Shown here: piece after piece, positions 56,401 through 64,000 of the stretch | Layout: each line of letters begins with the position of its first letter | Position numbering within the stretch: position 1 is the stretch's first letter | Source: Lutjanus erythropterus | Lineage: Eukaryota > Chordata > Actinopteri > Lutjaniformes > Lutjanidae | Length of the DNA: 64,000 nt | Assembly (NCBI GenBank): GCA_020091685.1 | Contig: CM034597.1 | Coordinates: 7,388,532 to 7,452,531, forward strand | Direction of reading: 5' to 3' | Program-made: the position numbers and the translations under genes | The notes under the pieces: generated by a model | Seen by the model: the letters and a program-made list of their open reading frames with translations, nothing else | What the model was told of the DNA's origin: nothing | Database searches by the model: none

Positions 56401-56734
56401 TTCAGAAAAGGAAGACAGATTTACAGTTAAAAAGCAATTTTTTACTTTTCTTACAGACTGTTCTAATCAATATTGTTTGTGTGTAAGCACAGTACAACAG
56501 CAGCACTAAGGCAATCCATACCTGGTGTTTGGAAACTAAAATTAGACCAGCAATAGTGAGGGTTTTGTTGGTTGCATGTGCAAGGCTTTCAAATGACTCA
56601 TGCCAGATTAATGTGGAATATTCTGGACAGCATCCACTCATTTGTTGTGTGTATATTTGGATGAAAGTCTTAGGGCTCACACAGTTTTTATGCCTCACTA
56701 AAGGTGGAAACATTGTTCTATTACTGAAATGACA

Positions 56735-57240
56735 TAATAATAATAAAATAATAATAATAATGATAACTGTATTTAAGTAGCACTTGCTTTGACATACATA
56801 GCAAAAGAGCAGGATACCCAAGAGGTAATGTGACAACACAATGAGGTCAAACAGAAGCAAGACAAAACCTAAAATTGAAGTAAACCTGAGACATAAGCAA
56901 AATAGTAAAAATAAGACAGGACAGTAAAAAAGATAAGGACAGGAAAAGAAGAAAAACATATCAATCATAATAAATAAAAATAAAGGGAAAAGGATGCAGA
57001 GAAGACATTGCATGATGCTGTCTAGTAAATATAAGTAATTAAAGAAATGGTTCAGAGAATAAGAGCTCATGTCAATATGGTGTCAATATAAGTAAACACA
57101 ATAAAATGATTCAAATGATTCAAAAGAAAGAAAATGAAATTGCAACAAAGTGTAGCAGAAACAGACTCAGCAAATAAATCATGATGTAAATATATATATA
57201 TATATATATACATACATATATACATATATATATTATTTCT
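56735..57240. repeat. A-rich repeat remnant and (TA)n tract
   Basis: AATAATAATAATGATAACTG..TTTAAGTAGCACTTGC..GACATACATAGCAAAAGAGCAGG followed by AAATAAGACAGGACAG..AAAAG wording resembles a degraded repeat that starts ATTTATATAGCACTTT. A TA-rich run occupies 57188-57234. Confidence 0.5.
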
Positions 57241-58365
57241 TTAAAAATCTTTTGTACGTCTTGTCAAATAAATTTTGTTTTTCTTTTCTGTCTCTTCACA
57301 TGATGCTCTATTTGAATGTCCTTGATTTAGAATTCTGCTTAGATTCAGTGTGGAGAGCAGCATGAATTAATAACTCAAAGTCAGTTTCCTGATGTAGAAA
57401 TTGCCATTTGTGAAAATACTCTACATGCCAATCTGAAAGTAGAGTGTTCGAATATAAATAAATAAATACAACCATTCATATTTACCATGACTGGGTATTA
57501 ACATTTATACTTTTTCAATGCTAAGTGTTGATTGGCATAACTTTAGTGAATCAGGGCAACATGTAGGCAGACTTTAAATTTACTGAACAACTGACCCAAT
57601 GGTACAACAGATGAAATCCTGGGCTTCTTGTTCTTTCTTCTACAAAGAAATAATTTGCAACATTAAAATTGAATTAACCATGTCAAGATGTGGGGAATAC
57701 CAAGTCCATATATTATGAATGAACTCTTAAAATCTTTTCACAGGCATATTGGAAAAATTGGAGTGTACTGCTCAGAAACGAGAGCTGGAAAACTGATCAT
57801 CTTAGGGGGAGAAAAGTTTGGCAGAATATTTTCTGTTTTTCCCCATTTTCTTTCACCGAGAATCAATTGTACTTGAGAAAAAATCTGCTGCAGCTGAATG
57901 GACTTTATTCTGCAACAAATAAATGGGCAACATTTAGTCATACACTATTGTAAAATAGCCCTAAAGGTTGAGGTTCTGTACGAGCACCACTCAGTGGAGC
58001 TTCTTGTTGATGGAGTTCTTGGATGTGATGGCCATCTCATCGGAAAAATAGAAAACCTTTTTTCTTACTATTGTTTGACAGATGATTTTCTCTGTATGCA
58101 TTACCTCTGTATTTATTAAAACATATGTAACATGCAATATTTTTCTTTTATCACATCCACATGTTACATTCTAAACCCGAGTGTGTGTGTAAACTAAACT
58201 AATAATCTATAAGTACTATTAATATATCTATTGGCTTCCTCTCATCAGAACAGCCTCTTTATAGAAGAAGAAGAACTTTTTGTTCAGATCACTGTGTATG
58301 TGTTTAGGCAGCCTTATGGTTGAAATAAAGTGTAGTTGTGCCACCCTTATAACCCTCCCTTCTCT
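57241..58365. other. Intergenic, no gene seen
   Basis: No coding exon, RNA gene or confident repeat. Opposed 62-73-codon frames at 57688-58119 have no motif. Confidence 0.4.
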
Positions 58366-58645
58366 AACCTATCATAGCAGGCTATCATAACAGAGTTGCA
58401 GATTAAGGCTGACAATGTCACAACACATTTCTCTTTCAAAGGGCATTATTTGACCCCCTGTTGTCGAGGAGTGCAAAGGTTTCCACAGTTGCCGTTAATA
58501 AAACATCAAGTCTTCCTCCTCTATCGGCTTTTTCGCCTTTAATTATGACATCCCTGTAAAAGATATCACAAGGTGAACACTGGAGACTCTTTAGTGAATG
58601 ACGGTAACTTTGAGCCACTAATCAAGCCTTTTGTTTATAGCCAGT
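58366..58645. promoter_or_regulatory. Candidate conserved noncoding element
   Basis: Repeat-free and compositionally even: AAGGCTGACAATGTCACAAC, CACAGTTGCCGTTAATAAAA, TTTCGCCTTTAATTATGACA, GAGCCACTAATCAAGCC. One of the clearest enhancer-like patches. Inference. Confidence 0.35.
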
Positions 58646-58839
58646 GTTAAAGAAAACGTGCCATTATTTTTAGGGCAGATAAATATCAGAGTTGATAAAT
58701 AATCGGACAGTATTGGCCTATCACAGCTACATTGGTATTGGCATATGGTAGCTGATAAGTATTGGCTGTAATAATATCTGATTTGCAGAAGCATTGTATT
58801 CTTAGAGAACATGCTTCATAAAACCTAGTGGTGTAACAC

Positions 58840-59112
58840 ATCTCAAGGAAAATTCTCTGATTTCAGCTTCTTAGATGTGAATATTTCTGGTTTCTTTACT
58901 CCTCTCTGACAGTAAACTGAATATCTTTGGACTTCTTCTTGGATTTTTCAGTTTGTGGATAAAAAGATCATTACAGGAAAGACTTGAAAAATAGAAAATA
59001 AAATATAAATAAAATATTTTTTCAGTTCACAAGATTGTGACAGGATTAATTAATCAAGAAAATAATTTACAGATTAATTGACACTGAAAATGGTCATCAG
59101 TTGCAGCCCTAA
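58840..59112 (-). repeat. Dispersed family A copy, inverted
   Basis: Contains GACAGTAAACTGAATATCTT and ends ATCAGTTGCAGCCCTAAA. Confidence 0.7.
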
Positions 59113-60835
59113 ATGTAACTATCATAGTGTCAAACACAGTTTTACTGTTGCTATTTTTAAAGTGATTTTCTAAATATCGCTGTAACTGTAACAGTAAAAA
59201 GTCAAGACTGATGCTGCTGTTTTTTTTACACTGAAGTGCTCGGAGTTTGATAAAAACAAAAAAAAAAAGCTGTTGCTTTCACCTTTATTAAATAAAATCT
59301 AATAAAACTTTGACTTCTGGCATTTTCACAGGTGTAACTGTGAAACTGGGCAGACTCGCCATCATGGAAAGTGATCATAATATTGATGTTTATTGTAACT
59401 TTGGTGAAGTCTGATGTCTTCAGCTAGACTCAGCTCTGCTCAGCTCACTGTAGACTCTGATGAAGAAGCTGCGTGCGTCAGAACGTTAGTTGCTTGATAA
59501 CAAAAACGTGCAGTTTGGTGAACTAATTTAGCCCTAACCCCACCTTTTTTTTTTCATCTTTGCTGATCCAAAAAATTATGTGATCCATGAGTCAAAATCA
59601 CGATACAATCTGAACCATGTGTAAGTTTGCTGATAAACTTTACTATAAAAAAAAAAAAATGAATCTTTGAAGAGTCTGAACTCTTCTTTGACTGTCCTTA
59701 AATCATCCATCTTTGCTCACTATATCTGAGCCTTTCTTATGCTCAGATGTGCATAAACTACAAGAACTTCTTTTTAAAATATAAAAATATGGAATTATCA
59801 GTTATATTATTAGTTTTGGTTGTGTAAGCAAGTATTGATTCCCAGTATTGGCTGAAAAGAATCCATACTGTGCATCTCTCATTTTTGCCATCATTTTAAA
59901 AGTGAGGAGATGTTGTGTTTAAACTGTGAGCAAGTAGGCCTACATACATGATAACTGCTTCAACCTGCTGACCCATCAGACAGAGCTGCGTTACTTGATG
60001 CGACTCAACTGACAGCAGCCTGGGTAACGTAACTACAAGCCAGGGCATGAATGTGATTAAAGGGCTGCTTTTCTGGAGAGTTGATGTGTGTTGAGGCTTG
60101 AAAATTAGACAAGCTGAAACGTATAAACTGCACATCAACGGTGTGTGGGCTTACATGGTGAATGATGTATCATATAATTGTTATCAAGAAATTCTGATGT
60201 CCAATTATATTACAGGGTTTGACATTAAGTAGCAGAAATGTTTTACTTGTCCGACAGCCAGTCTTACTTGTCCTGAATGGAAAATGTAGGCATAGATAGT
60301 TATGTCATAGTTGCATACTTTTACCTTAGTAAGGTTCAGAATGCTGAACTTTTACTTGTCGTGTAATATTTTCATGGTGGGGTTGGTATTTGTGCTTTTG
60401 TTTAAATCATGGACTTGAATACTTCCACTTCTGGTGAGAATATCTACAGCCTGACTGCACCTGTGTGTTACCGGCCAAGCCTTCACCTGCACCACCTGAT
60501 CAGATGATCAGTTGTCTTTTCTCTTGTGACTGTTCTTCTTCTACAACAATAACTTGCAGGATCAGCAGTGTTGCCATTTGTTTTTCTCTCCACCCCAGCA
60601 GTGTCTGAACGAAAAAGAAACGCTTCAAATACAACACAGCATAGCCAACAGCGCAGCTGCATTTTTCACTGATGTAGGCAGAGATTTATCCAGTTCTTTG
60701 GTTGACCCTCAATCTCCACCGGTGCTACAGTTCGCCAGCAGTTAGCTCAGTGTTTCCATGGCTAACATTTAGATAGGTAACTCTTTATTTATCCCCATGG
60801 GAAAATTTCAGTCTTATAGCAGCAGACAAGTGAGG
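59113..60835. other. Intergenic, scattered repeat remnants
   Basis: CAGTATTGGCTGAAAAGAAT (59840) and the preceding 58690-58790 stretch share wording with the TATTGG repeat at 47.5 kb. GTAACTCTTTATTTATCCCC (60777-60796) resembles a common repeat motif. No gene. Confidence 0.35.
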
Positions 60836-60836
60836 A

Positions 60837-61393
60837 CAGTGGCGTAGATGACGTAGGGTTGGTGGGTTTTGTAAACCCATGGGCCCTCTTGTGGTCAAAC
60901 TTTTTTTTTTTTTTTTTTTTTAAATGTAATGTTTCCGCGGTTGACCCTCGCAGCTGCAGGTAGCACGGAGTGTAACGTCAGACTGGGTCACTGCATTTTG
61001 TTGCATATAAGGGGGGATACGAGCGGCCCCTCCCAATTTGAACTGATCCATGCGTCTATGGAATGTGATTGGCTCAGCCGCTCAGACGGTGACCGTTATT
61101 TTTCTGGAAAAAAAGAAAGAAAAAAGCAAGCAAGGTAGAGGAGATTTGCAAAGATGCTGAAAAGAAAGAAGCCACCAGAAAAAGAGATGTGTGGTGCAGA
61201 TAAGCGTAGGGCAAAAAAGGAAATAAAGGTTAATTGAGGATGCGGCCAAATGCACGAAACTGACAGATCTCTTCTGTCGTGGTGGGAGGAGCCAGGCCAG
61301 TGACGACACGGGTCCGAGCAGCAGCACGGCCACAGCAGGTAAACAAGCACTGTCTGCTGTAACACGGCGCTATCATGATCTCAGACTTGAGAC
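60837..61393 (+). mobile_element. hAT-type element remnant with transposase N-terminus
   Basis: CAGTGGCGTAGATGACGTAG at the left resembles the CAGTGGCGTAG termini of ZMYM-related hAT elements. An ATG at 61154 gives MLKRKKPPEKEMCGADKR; after one shift the sequence continues EDAAKCTKLTDLFCRGG then a Ser/Thr-rich tail. A basic start followed by L..F and Ser-rich linker is what these transposases show before their zinc finger. Everything downstream is lost, so it is inactive. Family assignment is from memory. Confidence 0.4.
60901..60921. repeat. Poly-T run
   Basis: 21 consecutive T. Confidence 0.9.
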
Positions 61394-62577
61394 TAGGGTT
61401 GTCACAAGAACCGACACTACCGGTAATCTGAACCTTACTTTTTTGGCTTTTTTCTGTCCTCTACTCGAGTGTGCAATGTCAGGCCCCTTTGACCTCAAAA
61501 CCCATGTGGAATACAGCCCAGTTATGCCACTGAGTGAGGAGAACGGAACATTGGTAAATAAAGAAAAAATACACTATATAATAATACAGTACAGTACAAT
61601 AAAAATAAAGAATACAGATAATAGCCCTACAAATACTAATACTGGTGTGAGAACAGGTACATCAATAACCTTAATAAGTATAGACTAAAGTATATGGAGT
61701 GTAAGAAGGGAACAAAAATTAAAAATCATGAAGATGTTAAAAGTGTAAAAAAGGTGCAAAAATATAATATATAAATTAACTGTATAAATATAATAAGCAT
61801 TGCAGTTACCAAGAGTGAAAAATATAAAGAACAGTGCAAAGTCCACATGGATAGCAATGAAATATGATATGTATAAAAAGTAAAGTCAATGAATAGTTAT
61901 GAAAGGTATAAAAATTGTGCAGAACAGTGACTGGTGTTGTTCAGTGGGTGGAACAGTAAATTAGTCTACAGTCCATGATGGGTGACCATCCTGCAGTGGG
62001 ACTCAGCAACCACGTAATTGGCTGAGACAAGAGTCATTACTGCATGTGTTGTACAGGAAGATGGACGCAGGTATCAAAGAGTGCTTAGAATATCTCAGAC
62101 GGATGAGACAGCTGCTGAATGCATTTTTGTGGGCTGTTCATCTCCAGATGGAGGAGTTGAAATGGTCATGATCTTGGACCTCATCCGCCCTTCAGCCACC
62201 TCCTCCAAGCAGTCAAGTGGTGTTGTCACGACGCTGGAGTTTCTCATTTCTATTCAATACATTAAAAAACATCAATATTCGCCACAGGGAAAATTTGACT
62301 CAACATTGAGGGCGTAAAACTTTTAATTAATATAACAAGGCTGTAGCGTGACAACAGATATTCAGCTGGAGAAAATGAGATGAGTGACAAGTAGAAAACA
62401 GCGCTGTGAGTAAGTGAGAGGAGGCGGGACTGTGTGGGCACTGCAGCTGTGTGTGGGTCAAAGAGCAGGAAAGTGCAGCTCATACCGGAGGATCGATACT
62501 GAGAAAAATGACTTTTGAAGCATTGCAAATATTAAGTATCAATATTTATTGATAAATCAGTATTTTTGGCAACACTA
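61394..62577. mobile_element. Possible hAT-like element with TAGGGTTGTCAC terminus
   Basis: The left end TAGGGTTGTCACAAGAACCG and right end TTTTTGGCAACACTA are imperfect inverse complements, and TACCGGT-like words lie near both ends (61418 and 62484). No clear 8-bp target duplication was found. A 99-codon frame at 62018-62317 is unrecognised. Confidence 0.4.
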
Positions 62578-63040
62578 TAACTGAGCTGGCCTTCCTGAAA
62601 GCAAAGAAATTTAAGGAAAGTAGCGTTTTGCACAACTGCACATAATGTTGCGCAACTCAGTGCCATGTTTGAAAATCTAAATGGCAGTTGCTGGGAAAAA
62701 AAAAAACAGAAAAAACATTTAAGTCGAAAATTTACTTATGACCTTAAAATCAAAAGTCAAACCAGATCATGGATGTAGAGACATCCCCATTCACCACCAT
62801 ATCTGCTTTTCACAATGTGTTTCCATCATGTTAACATCACTTCTGTTTCTATTCACTCGGACAGTTTGTATTATAAAGGACACATACTGTATGTGTAAGG
62901 ACTAAATGCAAACCTTACTGCAATGAAAACTTGATAGAATCTTTTCAAATTGGTCTAAAATGGAGTTAAAGTGTTACATTATGTGTGTGCTACATTATGA
63001 TAAATATGCTCTCACTTTGTTATGTTAAAAGCCCAACCCT
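62578..63040. other. Intergenic, no gene seen
   Basis: No feature supported. Confidence 0.4.
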
Positions 63041-64000
63041 GACATACAGAATAGCCCCAATCCACTCTGTGCTATTCCACAATTCTTTATTTGACTTTTA
63101 TTGATGTAGATTTTGTATGGCATCCACTCTATAGCTACTTAAGTTTGAATATGCCTCGGCCTTGGCCTTTATCATTTGATAAATGTTTTTCCTCTGAGTT
63201 CATGTCGAGTCCCCTTACAAGAATTCCATGGCTTTTACCAAAAGCCATTGCACCAGGAAGTAATCTAATAATGAATACAACAGCAGTTTACACACTGCCT
63301 GCCTTTGTACCCGTAATATAAACAATGGAACTGCAAGCATCCAGACCTCCTCTAATGGAGTACCAGAGCAAACACATTCATTTAATCACAGGCCTTTCTT
63401 TCAAAGCAAACTGGCCAAGCAGCAGAGGATGAGAGGCTAATGACCCATGAGCAATAAGCAAGTGTTAGACTCAATGTACTCTTGCAAGAAGGAAAAAAAA
63501 AAAGCTTTTTACGGAATAGCGTATCAATATTTTAAAGCAAAGCCCCTATGGCACCCCCCCCCACCCCCAAACTGGATTAGCTGTGTGATGTGTTCTGACA
63601 GTATGTTGTTAGTGATACTCCATTTGCTTTGTCTATCATCTAATTTTCCCTTGGTAATCCACAGAGCACCGTTATATTTCATAATTTGTTTTGCTATCAG
63701 GGCTGATTTGTAAATGTGCAAATTCTAATTAGCCATAGCTACTGTTTCTAATTTATTAAATATTAAATGATTCCTGTGGTGGAGTCTTTCTTCACATCCC
63801 CCAGATGAAAGTTTGCGGTATGCAAATTCAATTGCCTTTTAGATGTCAGCAGTTTTTTTTTTTTTAAATGTCCCATTTTCCCCTTGTTGTTTGTTTATCT
63901 GTCCCTGGTCCTCCTTAAGTTGATATTTATTCATCTCCAGTTGTGTTTAGGTTTTCAACTGAACTTACATCCGCTGTCAGGCTCGGGTACCACTGCGTTG
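63041..64000. promoter_or_regulatory. Candidate conserved noncoding element cluster
   Basis: Nearly 1 kb without dispersed repeats, with a perfect octamer ATGCAAAT (63820-63827), GCAAATTCTAATTAGCC and TCTAATTTATTAAATATTAA. A 76-codon frame at 63091 lacks splice sites and motif. The block may continue past the window. Confidence 0.33.

Noticed and set aside
56402..57070. A 222-codon minus-strand frame, hydrophobic, resembling a membrane protein
   Set aside because: It lies over a degraded A-rich/ATA-rich repeat (plus-strand AATAATAA, AAAAATAAAG runs), which yields Phe, Ile and Leu codons on the other strand. No family motif and no consistent transmembrane periodicity.
1..64000. Search for tRNA, rRNA, CRISPR arrays, phage or bacterial operons
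   Set aside because: No conserved tRNA boxes, rRNA core words, spaced direct repeats or prokaryotic gene organisation were found; the sequence is vertebrate nuclear DNA.
1..64000. Endogenous retrovirus
   Set aside because: No LTR pair, primer-binding site or gag/pol-like frame was recognised on either strand.

Overview
This window is nuclear DNA of a ray-finned fish, most likely a percomorph teleost. The evidence is the vertebrate exon/intron structure (short exons with GT-AG, and one GC-AG, introns), a kynurenine aminotransferase gene of the KYAT3 type, a teleost-type USP37-like deubiquitinase gene, and a dense load of short hAT-like elements and other dispersed repeats of the kind typical of percomorph genomes. 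There are no bacterial genes, CRISPR arrays, operons or recognisable tRNA/rRNA genes.

Layout. (1) 1-5.34 kb, plus strand: the last six coding exons of kyat3 (683-4913) and a 3' UTR ending near an AATAAA. The large intron carries a complete hAT-type element (1639-2846) with a perfect 8-bp target-site duplication, a second element nested in it and a 31-34 bp minisatellite. (2) 5.34-7.2 kb: repeats, including a MITE with a perfect 19-bp hairpin. (3) 7.2-14.8 kb, minus strand: a multi-exon USP37-like ubiquitin-specific protease gene. Its Cys box, DAHEFL motif, LHLKRF motif and His box (HYISDG...WLTYND) can all be read; it has a 9-bp minisatellite in its N-terminal part and a tandem duplication of a C-terminal exon. 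(4) 16.0-16.1 kb: a possible first exon/promoter. (5) 17-64 kb: a gene desert with no gene I can identify, holding many copies of a few dispersed repeat families, two orphan exon-like segments (17.58 and 34.07 kb), a large inverted-repeat hairpin (20.2 kb), hAT remnants (33 and 61 kb), and repeat-free GC-balanced or homeodomain-motif-rich stretches that look like conserved noncoding (enhancer) DNA, densest at 24.5-27, 30.0-30.4, 36.4-37.2, 39.6-41.4, 46.1-46.8, 49.6-50.7, 58.4-58.6 and 63.0-64.0 kb. Such a layout usually belongs to the regulatory landscape of a developmental gene outside the window; which one cannot be read from here.

A pattern linking both genes: several exons are broken only by small deletions, mostly losses from homopolymer runs (GG to G, CC to C, TTT to TT, AA to A). 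Counting those losses restores intron phase, and no premature stop remains that is independent of a frameshift. This fits uncorrected long-read consensus error at least as well as true pseudogenes. I found no convincing previously undescribed biological system; the best leads are listed as findings.
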